Assembly: GCA_963701675.1 (NCBI GenBank)
Contig: OY969623.1
Location: forward strand, 1,674,001 to 1,738,000
Direction of reading: 5' to 3'
Origin: G963701675 sp963701675
Lineage (GTDB): Bacteria > Planctomycetota > Planctomycetia > Gemmatales > Gemmataceae
Length of the DNA stretch: 64,000 nucleotides
Shown here piece after piece: positions 27,291 through 36,856 of the stretch (its first letter is position 1; every line of letters starts with the position of its first letter). A program made the translations under genes and the position numbers. The notes under the pieces were generated by a model. It saw only the letters and a list, made by a program, of their open reading frames with translations, searched no databases and had not been told where the DNA came from.

Positions 27291-28628
27291 TTAGGTGAGT
27301 GAATCCAAATTAGCCGTAGCCAAAACGATGCCGAGGAAATCAAGATCAGCGCGAGAAGATGGTGGTGTCACCGGTAGTATCTGCGACGACTGCGCCTCGA
27401 ACGCGCCCATGTCAATGCTGCCATCTACAACAGCATAGCTGGGCCCGCGCTGTTCCGCAGGTGTTTTCACGACGGCGTTGATCGGCGCCTGATCTGCGCC
27501 GATTCCATCGGAAAGACGCCCCGGTCCTGGTTGCGGAATGGGCGCGGTCCACACACCGTCATTCATGAAGACGTGAACCTTGTTCTCCTCTTTATCACCG
27601 ACTACGAGGTCCGGAAATCGGTCGTTATTGAGGTCCCCAGCAGCCACTCCCGTTGACGAGGTTCCGAAAATGAAGTCCTGGCTGGACTTGAATGTTCCAT
27701 CCCCATTTCCGAGCAACACACTTGCGGGCTGAGCGCCACCATGAGCGTAGTAGTGGGCAACGGCGATATCCGGTTTACGATCCTTGTTGAAATCAACAAT
27801 GACTGGGAAGACCGCAATTACGCCACCGGACGAGTAGTCCAGTGGTGGTTGAAACGTACCGTCGCCATTTCCGAGCAAAACGCTTACGGTGTTGCCACCA
27901 TTGGCAACCACCAAGTCGATCTGGTTGTCTTTGTTGACATCGCCGAGCTCGTGGCCCCAAGGCTGATTGGTGACGGAGTAATCCACCTTTGGCTTAAAGG
28001 TGCCGTCGCCGCGATTCAGAAATACGCTGACCGACTTGCCGAGACCATTGTCGATGGAAAGGTCATTCCACCCGTCGCCGTTAAAATCAGCCCCCTCCAC
28101 GTCAGTAGTAGTTGCGCCCACGTCAAAGAAGGAGGCTGACTGGAACGTGCCGTCACCATTGCCGAATAGGATTTGCAGGCCTCCGTCGAAATTGGAAGCA
28201 GCGATGTCGGGCTTACCATCTCCGTTGAGCTCTTTAACCGTAACGTGCCACGGCCAATGGCCGGCTTGGAATTCCGAAGGTGAGCCGAACGTGCCGTCCC
28301 CGTTATTCAGCAGCACCTCGACCTTACCGTAGGTTCCAACGACAAGATCAGGACTGCCGTCTAAATTAACGTCGGCCGCACGAACATCATTGCTAATCGC
28401 AGGCGTGCCATAGCAAATTGCCGTCCCCAGTATGCCCGTGCCGTCTCCAAAGCGGATGCAGATGTTTCCAGTCGCAGACACCAGATCCCGATGGCCATCG
28501 TGGTCGAGATCTGCGATCGTGACTCCGTAATTGCCGTTAGCATAACTGACCGGCGGCAAGAAACTCGGTACATCGCGGGCCTCCAGCAATACGAGTTGTG
28601 GACGAGCCGTCAACGTTTGTCGACGCAT
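27291..28628 (-). CDS. LEPR-XLL FG-GAP propeller with a beta-helix-family C-terminus
   Basis: 445 aa, GGAGG upstream. Leader LVLLEARDVPSF, then about seven VCBS/FG-GAP units (ADLDHDGHRDLVSATG to GDLNNDRFPDLVVGD). The last ~80 residues abandon the propeller and carry the ending otherwise found on the beta-helix genes: VDGSIDMGAFEAQ and LGIVLATANLDSLT. That tail therefore travels independently of the fold in front of it. Eleven nt separate its stop from the next start on the same strand, so it is probably co-transcribed with its neighbours. Confidence 0.85.
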   Translation of the reverse strand: MRRQTLTARPQLVLLEARDVPSFLPPVSYANGNYGVTIADLDHDGHRDLVSATGNICIRFGDGTGILGTAICYGTPAISNDVRAADVNLDGSPDLVVGTYGKVEVLLNNGDGTFGSPSEFQAGHWPWHVTVKELNGDGKPDIAASNFDGGLQILFGNGDGTFQSASFFDVGATTTDVEGADFNGDGWNDLSIDNGLGKSVSVFLNRGDGTFKPKVDYSVTNQPWGHELGDVNKDNQIDLVVANGGNTVSVLLGNGDGTFQPPLDYSSGGVIAVFPVIVDFNKDRKPDIAVAHYYAHGGAQPASVLLGNGDGTFKSSQDFIFGTSSTGVAAGDLNNDRFPDLVVGDKEENKVHVFMNDGVWTAPIPQPGPGRLSDGIGADQAPINAVVKTPAEQRGPSYAVVDGSIDMGAFEAQSSQILPVTPPSSRADLDFLGIVLATANLDSLT

Positions 28629-28649
28629 TTGTCATCCTCCATTCATGCG

Positions 28650-29879
28650 TTACGTGAGTGCATCCAAATCGACGGTGGCCAGAACCAGGGCGAGCAGAAC
28701 ACATCCAGGTCGTGTATGAGAAGGTATTGGCGTCGCTTGCACCTCGAACGCCCCAATGTCGATCGTCCCGTTCACAATTCGAGGAAACCCCGGGCCGCGC
28801 TGGTCCCATTCCGGCGCGTCGGTGTTGTCGCCGGCGTCGATGGCGGGACTGCCGGGGAGGAGGGCCATCGTCAGAGTCGGGCCACCGTTGTCCGCGAGGG
28901 GGCCGAGGAGAGGGTCGATGTTCAGAATATCCGTGCTGGCGAAGCCACTCCCCGATGTGGTATTGCCGACGACATTATAGCCTGAAGATGTGAGGGCTCC
29001 CTTGATGTCCGACTTCGTGTTTCCGGCAACAATCGTATTACGCATGTACACAAAGTGCGGTAAGCCAACATTTATCCCGCTCGTGCCATATTTATTCGCG
29101 GCTATAGTGCTATGACTGATGACGGTGTCCGCGCCCCCGCTGCCGTCAATCGCACCGCCCTCAATATCGGTGTAGTTGGCGTGAATCGTGCTGTTGATGA
29201 TCGCCATGAACCCGCCGGCATTGAAAACGGCCCCGCCATGTCCATACCAGCACGCACAATTGCCGCTGATAGTGCTACTGTAGACGGACAGAAGTCCCGT
29301 GTTGTAAATGGCGCCGCCATAGGAATCGCCATCGATGGTGTCGGCCGAGTTGTTATTGATCGTGGAACTGACGACAGTTAATGAGCCGCTGTTAAAGATG
29401 CCGCCTCCTTTCGCATCGCAGGTAGAGCAGTCGATGCCGTTCTCGGATATCACACTGCCTTGGAGTATCAAGTTTCCGTGGTTAAGAATTCCGGCGCCGC
29501 CGTCCTCGGAAAGTACACTGCCATGGCTCAGGGCAACACCTTCAATTGTCACCGTCGCCGATGCGGGAATTACTAAGAGGCGAAAACTAGCGGACCCGCT
29601 TCGCCGTATCGTCAACTGCTCAGCCCCAGGACCGTGAATATCAATGTCCGAAGCTAGCTCGGGCAGCGCACTGGTGAGATTGATCGTGCCCGTCACCGTG
29701 AAGTCGATGGCATCCGGCCCCGGCTCGGCGTTGACCTTGTTGATGCAGTACCGCAGGTCGCCGCGGAAGCCTTTGCCAATGCCTTGATCGGTGAGGCGCG
29801 TTACGTGGCAGGTGGACATGAGCGTGCGGTCTTCTAAGGGTTCGACACGCGGCCGGGCGCATGATTTTTGAAAACGCAT
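28650..29879 (-). CDS. LEPR-XLL right-handed beta-helix protein
   Basis: 409 aa from ATG 29879, with GGAGAAG nine nt upstream; the ATG at 29894 overlaps that ribosome site. Leader RVEPLEDRTLMS, the conserved STCHVTRLTDQGIGKG block, beta-helix rungs (GGGIFNSGSLTVVSSTINNN, GGAIYNTGLLSVYSSTISGN), the DNGGPTLTMALLPGSPAIDA block and tail LLALVLATVDLDALT. Same architecture as the genes on either side. Very close nucleotide identity across the first conserved block suggests recent duplication or gene conversion. Confidence 0.87.
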   Translation of the reverse strand: MRFQKSCARPRVEPLEDRTLMSTCHVTRLTDQGIGKGFRGDLRYCINKVNAEPGPDAIDFTVTGTINLTSALPELASDIDIHGPGAEQLTIRRSGSASFRLLVIPASATVTIEGVALSHGSVLSEDGGAGILNHGNLILQGSVISENGIDCSTCDAKGGGIFNSGSLTVVSSTINNNSADTIDGDSYGGAIYNTGLLSVYSSTISGNCACWYGHGGAVFNAGGFMAIINSTIHANYTDIEGGAIDGSGGADTVISHSTIAANKYGTSGINVGLPHFVYMRNTIVAGNTKSDIKGALTSSGYNVVGNTTSGSGFASTDILNIDPLLGPLADNGGPTLTMALLPGSPAIDAGDNTDAPEWDQRGPGFPRIVNGTIDIGAFEVQATPIPSHTRPGCVLLALVLATVDLDALT

Positions 29880-29900
29880 CACCAACTTCTCCATTCACGA

Positions 29901-31333
29901 CTAGGTAAGTGAATCCAAATCCGCCGTGGCCAACACCAAGGCGAGAAGATCAATCGAAGTTCGATTCGGCGTCGGTATCGGCGACGATTGAACTTCGAAC
30001 GCCCCGATGTCAATCGTGCCATTCACGATTCGCGGAAACCCGGGCCCCCGCTGGTCGAACTCGGGCGCATCCGTGTTGTCGCCGGCATCGATGGCCGGGC
30101 TGCCGGGGAGGAGAGCCGTGGTCAGAGTTGGACCGCCGTTGTCGGCGAGGGGGCCGAGAAGCGGATCGACGTCGAGAATATCGTTTGGACCAAAACCAGT
30201 GCCTCCGCCGGAATTGGCAATCAGATTGTAATCCGATCCCGCTAAGGAACCCATTACATCGCCGTTAGTATTCCCGGCGATTACCGTGTTCCGCATAAAT
30301 ACCGGTCCGTTGCCTGTGTGCAGGCCTCCGCCACCTAAGGACTCAGAATCGGATTCATTGCCACTGATCGTACTGTGACTGATAATGGTCAGAGGATCCC
30401 CGCCCATCACTCCGCCTCCCGTATCGCCCGCTTGGTTGCCGTGCACGGTGCTGTTAAGCAAGACCAACACGCCGTCCGCGCTAAAGACTCCGCCTCCATA
30501 CACATCAGCGTCGTTGTCGTTGATGGTGCTGTTGTAAATGGAGACGGACCCGGTGTTCCAGATGCCACCGCCGTGACCAAGAGGATACGCAAAGTTCGAC
30601 GAAATGCGGGAATCGATGACCGTCAGTCCTCCCGAGCTGCCATTGTGGATTGCACCTCCGTACGAGGAGATGCCGCGAGTGTGATTACTGATGAGGGTCG
30701 TTTCGATGATGGTTAGTTCTCCGATGTTATAGATGCCACCGCCCTGGCCCACGTAAGGGCTTCCATACGTGTCGGAAAAATTGTTCGAGATCGTGCTCGC
30801 GAGGATGGTGAGGCTACCAGTGTTGTAAATGCCGCCACCTCTCCCAACGGGCGTCGCGACACTATCCTGGACGACGACTTGATTGAGTGATAACGAGCCG
30901 TCGTTCCGAATGGCTCCGCCATTCGATTCACTGCCTTCGACAGCGCTAAGCCCGGAGATTGCAACCGTGGCACCTGCCGTCACGCTGAAAATCCGATACC
31001 CATCGACCGTCCCCCGCCGCACTGTTAACTGGGCGCTTCCAGGTCCTGGATGTCGATTTCCGAACTGAGGTCTGGCAGTCTCGCGGTGAGATTGATCGTC
31101 CCTGTCACGATGAAATCAATCGCATCCGGTCCCGGCTCGGCGTTGACCTTGTTGACGCAGTAGCGCAGGTCGCCGCGGAAGCCTTTGCCAATGCCCTGAT
31201 CGGTAAGGCGCGTGACGTGGCAGGTAGACAGCAGCTGACGGTCTTCCAGAGGCTCCAGTCGCGGCCGACTTGATCGAGTCAAAGGCGACTGCTTTCGATA
31301 AGTCTTTGCTTGGATTGGGGTTAGCCAAGTCAT
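29901..31333 (-). pseudogene. LEPR-XLL right-handed beta-helix protein, one-base frameshift
   Basis: From ATG 31333 (GGGAGGGG upstream). Leader RLEPLEDRQLLS and the STCHVTRLTDQGIGKG block run to SSEIDIQD, then the frame breaks at about 31045. Adding one G there gives IDIQGPGSAQLTVRRGTVDG and rejoins the long second frame. That frame has rungs such as GGGIYNTGSLTILASTISNN, the DNGGPTLTTALLPGSP block and tail LLALVLATADLDSLT. Restored length ~477 aa. The intact rest argues for a recent mutation or a missing base in the assembly. Confidence 0.85.
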
Positions 31334-31378
31334 CGGTCCCCTCCCAAAGAGAAAATCGCGTGCGCACACAACGCACGC

Positions 31379-31660
31379 GTACGAGTCCCTACTACTAAAG
31401 GGTGATTTGGAGCCAAAACCGGACGCGCAATTTGGGAAATTCTTCGATTTTCTCTGAAAATGATCGTGGAATGAGTCACGCGTCGAGGGGGCCAGGAATG
31501 CCTGATCGCGGTGACCGTAGCCATCCTCAACGATTAACGACGATACTTTGGCGGGCAGCCCTCCGCTTTCGCTTTCGGTAAAACCCGTCTATGTTTAAGC
31601 GACATCGGCAACACATCACGGCACACACAGTACGACGGGTCCGTCGTGCCACTTCGTGAT
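31379..31660. repeat. ~280-bp direct repeat, copy 1 (upstream of a beta-helix gene)
   Basis: Near-identical to 63704-63990 and in the same position relative to its downstream gene (46-61 nt before the start codon). It spans the conserved leader of the beta-helix gene (about 31385-31450, beginning GAGTCCCTACTACTAAAGGG) and the 3' end of the NUMOD3-like gene. Divergence is a few substitutions and small indels. Confidence 0.85.
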
Positions 31661-31919
31661 CGGGCATGTTTCCCAACAATGCCACTTCCTGCGGCCTCCA
31701 CGGTCTTCCTGCCTTCGGCGGCCGAGTGCCACGGGCTTTGTGCGCGGCGCTTAGCTTTGCCCGATGCTCGGGACTGAGTTTGCGCCCCCAGTTGGCGGCG
31801 ATAAGCGATTGGATGACGTGCGGCGGCCGCGGCAAACCTCGCCTTGCGGTAGCAATCTTTGCACACCGTTCGGGATCCTGGGCCTTCGCATGCGCTTTGC
31901 GGCGCGCCTCAGCGCCCAC
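31527..31919 (-). CDS. NUMOD3-like / homing-endonuclease-associated DNA-binding protein
   Basis: 130 aa. Contains a repeat-like basic motif (GRKLSPEHRAKLSAAHKARG, the NUMOD3 pattern of GVN/I/V homing endonucleases). A SANT/Myb-like segment follows (PWRPQEVALLGNMPDHEVAR then RTVCAVMCCRCRLNI). No nuclease catalytic motif (GIY-YIG or HNH) is seen, so it may be a DNA-binding remnant. Its 3' end lies in a repeat that recurs, with the same reading frame, at the right edge of the window. Confidence 0.6.
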   Translation of the reverse strand: MGAEARRKAHAKAQDPERCAKIATARRGLPRPPHVIQSLIAANWGRKLSPEHRAKLSAAHKARGTRPPKAGRPWRPQEVALLGNMPDHEVARRTRRTVCAVMCCRCRLNIDGFYRKRKRRAARQSIVVNR

Positions 31920-32514
31920 GGTTCCGAGAAGTGCTCACGTCGAAGCCGAGATGTTCCTTCGGTGGTTGCGGGTATATCGAGTGTCCTACGCCACTTCCGA
32001 ACGGTGTAGGGACAAACACCCCACCAATGACAAACCCAAAGGCGCTATCGCCGGCATGTGTGCCGATAGCAGCAGTGAGCCGCAAATCCGTCGGTTGCTT
32101 CTCATCGCTTAAGCCGACGCGACGGGAGCTTTGCCCTTCCGGATGCAGCTCGACTGTGGACATCAAATGCTGATACCCAAATTTCGAGTTGCCGGGCAAT
32201 TGCGCTGCGGATGCGGTTTTGCCTGCTGGGTCAACGGCGACGATTACGTCCATCGCCAAAGAGAAGCGACTGAAGCTTGCGGCGTAGCGTATCGGCCAAA
32301 AGTCCGCCGGCGGCGCTTTCGATCGCGATCTCAGCGATGCCGAGGTACGGGGATTGCTGTAGTCTTCTAGTCACGTGTGTGCAGGACCGTCGCCCAGGGT
32401 ACCGTGAACGCTTGTGCGCGCAAATCTCGTTGGACTACTTCACCGCTGAGGAGTGCGCGATCTTCCAAGGATTCCAGCATTGGTCGTAGTGGGAGCGGCC
32501 GGCTCGGCTGTTCG
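31920..32514. other. Region without a confident gene
   Basis: One short plus-strand frame (about 32131-32370) contains CGHQMLIPKFRVAGQLRCGC, a possible zinc-ribbon pattern, but the rest is arginine-rich and no ribosome site is evident. Otherwise nothing recognised. Confidence 0.4.
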
Positions 32515-33936
32515 TTACATATCGGTAAATTTGGTCACGAACACATTGCTAGCAAAGCGGATGCGGCGCTTCAAGACCCCCGGCGTCGTGGGGAAGGTAG
32601 TTGATTCCGTTGTCCCCGTCACATACGCGTTGCCGTGGTCGTCCACCGCAATGCCGTGGCCAAAATCACGGTCGTTTCCGCCCAAGAAGGTTGAATCGAT
32701 CAACGTGGAACCGGCAGGATCAAGCTTGGTCAGGAACGAATCACTAGTGCCGCCGTTGTAGACAGGATCGAAGGAACGCGGGGTCATCGGAAAGTCGATC
32801 GAGCTAGTGTACCCAGTTACGTAGGCGTTCCCGGCTCCGTCCACGACTACCGCGCGGAGTTGATTTATTTGAGACCCTCCCAGGAAGGTGGAGTAGACGA
32901 GGGCCGAGCCGTCGACGCTTAGTTTAGTCACAAAGCCCGTATTCCAGGTTGTGTCGAAGGCGCCTGGTGTTGTTGGAAAATCAATCGATCCAGTTCCACC
33001 CGACACGTACGCATGGCCGCGGCCGTCCACGGTGATCCCGTAGCCGTCGTCGTAGTTGTTTCCACCCAGGAAAGTGGAGTAGGCAAGGGCTGAGCCGGTT
33101 ACGTTCAGCTTGGTAACAAAGACGTCGGAAAGACCGTTAAATATCGTGTCAAATGCGCCCGGTGTGGTCGGGAAGTTGGCCGACTGTGTGTGGCCGGTTA
33201 CATATGCGGCGCCGTTGACGTCGATGGCAATTTCATCCCCGCCCGAATCATAGCTTGATCCACCTAGGAATGTGGAGTACTCAAGCGCGGAGCCCTGGAC
33301 GTTGAATTTGGTTACAAAGACGTCGCCGGGGGCACCATTGTAGGTCGTGTCAAAGGCCCCCGGCGTCGTCGGGAAGGTGCTTGCGTCGGTGAATCCAGTC
33401 ACGTGGGCATGCCCATCGACATCTACCGCAATGCCTTGTGCGCCGTAGAGGTTTGTGCTCTCACCCGTGCCAAGGAACGAGGCATAGGCGAGGGCAGTGC
33501 CCGTAGTCAACTTGGCCACGAAACTGACCCACCCGAACCCGGGGGTCGTATCGAAGGCTCCCGGAGTCGTCGGAAAGTTCGTCGACTCGGTCAGCCCAAT
33601 CACATAGGCGCTGCCATCACCTACCGCAATGCCGCGGCCATAGTCGGCGCCCGTCCCACCTAGGTAGGTAGCGTAAACGAGCGCGGACCCGAATGGATTT
33701 AGCTTGGCCACGAAGGCATCGTTCCCACTATTCGTGGTGTCGAAAGCGCCTGGTGTGGTTGGAAATTTCGCCGAGGCTGTGATCCCGGTCATGTAAGCAT
33801 TGCCGCTGGCATCGATCCCGATTCCAGCCCCACCTTCACCACCACCGAAGCTACCGAGGTAGGTCGAATACCCCAGAACCAGCGGATCGATCACGAGCGC
33901 GCGTGTCGGATCATAGGCGCCGACCTCGAAAGTGAC

Positions 33937-33985
33937 GAGTGCGGAGTGCTGAGTACCAAGTACTGAGTACTGATTACTGAGTACG
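33937..33985. repeat. Heptanucleotide repeat (GAGTACT)n
   Basis: Seven consecutive 7-bp units (GAGTGCG, GAGTGCT, GAGTACC, AAGTACT, GAGTACT, GATTACT, GAGTACG) in frame within the SBBP gene. It adds roughly 16 residues where the 48-kb paralogue has a short loop. Confidence 0.9.
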
Positions 33986-34451
33986 AAGCTGCCGGCTACA
34001 TCTGTGCGGACACCGTTGCTCTCCTGGTACAAGTACGGCTTCTGCTGCACCATATCACCCGCCGCTGTGTGCAACACCAAATCGCCTTGCGGATTGACCT
34101 CCACGCTTTCGGCACCGGCGAAAGTCAGCGCGATCACATTCGGATCGGCGCCCGGCGATACGATGAAGTCGTACTCCAACGCGCCATTGTTGCCGTAATA
34201 CGCCAAGTCGATGCCGGGATAAACGTCTTGGTATCCGACGCGGCCGAAGGTCGGGATGTTGGTATGCCATTGCGACGGATCGTTTCCGATGAAGTAGTTG
34301 GCGGTGCCGGGCAGTTGAGCACCACCCACCGCTCGGGCGTCAGGATTACCCCTGACCACCTCCATGTACACTGCGACAGCTGTTGAAGATGCCTCGGAGT
34401 CCTGCGGTCGTGCAGGTGGCGTGGTCGGGAGACCACGCCACAACCTGGACA

Positions 34452-34486
34452 TTTCTGAATTCTGAATTCTGATTTCTGAATTCTGT
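34452..34486. repeat. Heptanucleotide repeat (TTCTGAA)n, inverted copy of the 18352 repeat
   Basis: About five units of TTCTGAA, the reverse complement of TTCAGAA. It sits at the start of the homologous part of the SBBP gene. About 18 bp of flanking sequence also resembles the flank of the 18352 copy. Confidence 0.9.
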
Positions 34487-34740
34487 ATCGAGAATACGGC
34501 CGCCGGCATAGAATGCCACAGCGACGACCTTCGCTTGCTGCCTAGGAACTTGCCGCGCCGCCGCAGCAACGATCTCAACCGGCGTGGAACGGTGAATGGG
34601 GGCCGGGCCGACAAGGCGTAGCAGCCGACACCCGGCCGCCTTGCGCGTTTAGGCTGGGTACAAGGTTCAGCTGGCGGCCGGTGCGGCTGAACCCGGCGTT
34701 ACGCCGTGCGTTCGCCTTTCATGTTGGGAGTCGGAAAATC

Positions 34741-35670
34741 ATGTCCACAGCGCAAAGCTTCGAAACTGCTGCACGAGAGGGGGGACGTCAGTTGCGTCAA
34801 CTACAGTCCAACATGCCGAGTTTTGTCGAATTGGCCGTGTTCTTGGTGTTCGCCGCGATCACCATAGGACTTGCCATTTACGTGGGCCAAACCAATATCG
34901 GTCTTGGGATTTCGATCGGCGTGGCCGGTGTGGTCCTCTCGGCCCTCATCGCTGCATCAATAAAAGTCGCCAACCAGTGGGAACGGGGCATTGTGCTCCA
35001 ACTTGGCGAGTTTCAGTCAATCCGTGGGCCTGGGTTGTTCTTCATCGTGCCGATCATTGATCGGGTTCGGAAGGTTGACACCAGAGTGCTCGCGGCCGAC
35101 ATTCCGCGACAAGAGGCCATCACCCGAGATAACGTGCCCGTGTCGATCAACGGCGCGCTCTTCTTCAAGGTGGTCAGTGTCGAAGAGGCGGTGACGAAGA
35201 TTCAGGACTTCGTTCACGGCATCTCCTTGCTGGCCCAGACGGCGTTACGCGACGTGGTGGGCGGAATGGTGCTGGACGAGTTGTTGTCGGAGCGGGATCG
35301 GATCGGCAAAATGGTCGAGCAAGCGGTGGAGAAGGATTCCAAGGAATGGGGGTTGCAAGTCACCGGCATTCGTCTGATGGACATCGACATGCCCGAGGAC
35401 CTGAAGCGGATCATGTCGCGCCAGGCGGGTGCGGAGCGCGAGAAGCGGGCGACCATCACAAAAGCAGAAGGCGACCGACTTGCGGCGGAGAACCTCGCGG
35501 CCGCCGCCACCACCATGTTTGCCAGCCCTGGCGCCATGCAGCTTCGTACGCTTCAGACCATCGACGGACTCGGACCTACCGCTTCCAACACGGTCGTCCT
35601 TGCAGTTCCTCTCGAGCTCATGGAACTGGCCAAGCGGTTTAGCAAACCAGAAGCCCTCTCGGGTCATTGA
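34741..35670 (+). CDS. Slipin / SPFH (band 7) membrane protein
   Basis: 309 aa from ATG 34741 (GGGAG upstream). Two closely spaced hydrophobic segments (AVFLVFAAITIGLAIYVG and GLGISIGVAGVVLSALIAAS) form the membrane anchor. The SPFH domain follows (NQWERGIVLQLGEFQSIRGP, GLFFIVPIIDRV, ADIPRQEAITRDNVPVSING, LRDVVGGMVLDELLSERDRI). A coiled coil then runs through RQAGAEREKRATITKAEGDR. Slipins organise membrane microdomains and usually neighbour a NfeD protein; none is seen here. Not obviously part of an operon. Confidence 0.93.
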   Translation: MSTAQSFETAAREGGRQLRQLQSNMPSFVELAVFLVFAAITIGLAIYVGQTNIGLGISIGVAGVVLSALIAASIKVANQWERGIVLQLGEFQSIRGPGLFFIVPIIDRVRKVDTRVLAADIPRQEAITRDNVPVSINGALFFKVVSVEEAVTKIQDFVHGISLLAQTALRDVVGGMVLDELLSERDRIGKMVEQAVEKDSKEWGLQVTGIRLMDIDMPEDLKRIMSRQAGAEREKRATITKAEGDRLAAENLAAAATTMFASPGAMQLRTLQTIDGLGPTASNTVVLAVPLELMELAKRFSKPEALSGH

Positions 35671-35915
35671 GACGCTCCTTCCGCGAAACATGAACTAATC
35701 TGCTGGATGTAGGCGTAAGGGGGTGACGCGACGCTTGTCACCATCATACTCGACCCGCTCGATCAGTTGGCCGAGCCCGCTCTCCGGTGACCAACCCACT
35801 TGTCCCGTCGGTTCCGGCCACGCCGCCCGCGACCACCGGCTTGGATCGACGCACCCCGGCCTCACTACCACAGGGCGTCGTCCTGGAAGCGAGGATGTGC
35901 CGGCCCCCGGCGGGC

Positions 35916-36794
35916 TCAGTCGCCTTTGACGGTGATCTTCTTCGGTTTGACGGTCTCAGCCTTCGGCAGGTGGACCGTCAGGACGCCGTTTTTGAGTTCG
36001 GCAGAAATCTTCTGCCAGTCGATGTGCTCGCTGATCGAAAAGGCCCGGTAGAAATCGCCGACGCCGTATTCGAACAGCATATAATTCGCCCCTTCGTGGC
36101 GGGGAGCGCAGCGGCCATCAATGATGAGTTCGCCGTTGTCGAAACGCACGTCCACATCTTCCGGCTTCACCCCGGGAAGGTCGGCAAGCAACAGCGATTC
36201 CTCCTCGGTCTCCATGATGTCAACACGGGGAGTGTAACAGACACCGAGTAAAACCTCGGGTTGATCCAGCTCCGTCCGTTGCCCGTGGATCCCTGCAACA
36301 TGAACGTGTTCTTTCTTGATTGCGGGGCTGTTCACCACATCGTTGACGCTGATGCGTCTGGGCTTGGCCGCTTCGTTCTTGGGCAACGTAACGAACAGGA
36401 CGCCGTGCTCGAAACGGGCCTCGACGTTTTCGGCATCCACCTTCACCGGCAGCCTGATCGTCCGGCTAAATTGGCCGAACCCGCGTTCTTGCCCGTACCA
36501 AACGCCATTGTCCGGCTCGCACTGCCGGCGCTCACCCTGGATGGTCAACTGATTGCCTTCAGACACGTAGATTTCGAGATGGTCGAGCTGCATTCCGGGC
36601 AATTCCGCCTCGGCGTAAACTTTGTCGTTGTCTCCCCAAATGTTCAGCGGTGGGTAGGAAGGGGCGAGGGCTGGGCGGTTGCCCGCGGCGAAGCGCTTGC
36701 GAATCAGCATCATCTCTTCCTGAAACTCCCGCAATGGCCTCCACGAAATGGGCTGCCAACGGGGTACCAACATTTGTTGCGTGTTCGTCTTCAT
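35916..36794 (-). CDS. Small heat-shock protein with two alpha-crystallin domains
   Basis: 292 aa from ATG 36794 with AAGGA about 9 nt upstream; the longer open frame upstream looks non-coding. Two Hsp20 domains in tandem: residues about 45-145 (LNIWGDNDKVYAEAELPGM, FSRTIRLPVKVDAENVEARF, GVLFVTLPKNE) and about 190-290 (PRVDIMETEEESLLLADLPG, DFYRAFSISEHIDWQKISAE, GVLTVHLPKAE). Each has the A-x-x-x-n-GVLxVxLPK signature. Ordinary Hsp20 proteins have one such domain in ~150 aa, so this is an internal duplication or fusion. Role: ATP-independent holdase of unfolding proteins. Confidence 0.92.
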   Translation of the reverse strand: MKTNTQQMLVPRWQPISWRPLREFQEEMMLIRKRFAAGNRPALAPSYPPLNIWGDNDKVYAEAELPGMQLDHLEIYVSEGNQLTIQGERRQCEPDNGVWYGQERGFGQFSRTIRLPVKVDAENVEARFEHGVLFVTLPKNEAAKPRRISVNDVVNSPAIKKEHVHVAGIHGQRTELDQPEVLLGVCYTPRVDIMETEEESLLLADLPGVKPEDVDVRFDNGELIIDGRCAPRHEGANYMLFEYGVGDFYRAFSISEHIDWQKISAELKNGVLTVHLPKAETVKPKKITVKGD

Positions 36795-36856
36795 GGTGTT
36801 TATTTCCTTAGTCAAAAGTCGGGCGATTTCTGCCGGACCACGCGGTCCAGTCGATG

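Larger units (their letters stand above)
32515..34614 (-). pseudogene. 3' part of an SBBP-repeat propeller protein (5' half missing)
   Basis: The frame is open from 34614, but the first ~40 codons (arginine-rich) do not look like the leader or the DUF7948 start. After PAAVFS comes a heptad repeat (IQNSEIRIQNSE), then authentic domain sequence (AVYMEVVRGNPDAR, ANYFIGNDPSQWHTNIPTFG, DVYPGIDLAYYGNN, DFIVSPGADPN). Then come seven or so SBBP repeats (GIDASGNAYMTGITASAKFP-TTPGAFDTT type, ending TKL). A second heptad insert (SNQYSVLGTQHS) splits two beta-strands near residue 210. As a gene it is 5'-truncated; the missing half resembles 17693-18424. Confidence 0.75.

Noticed and set aside
3052..34486. 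Heptad repeats as CRISPR arrays
   Set aside because: Units are 7 bp with no spacers; no cas genes present.
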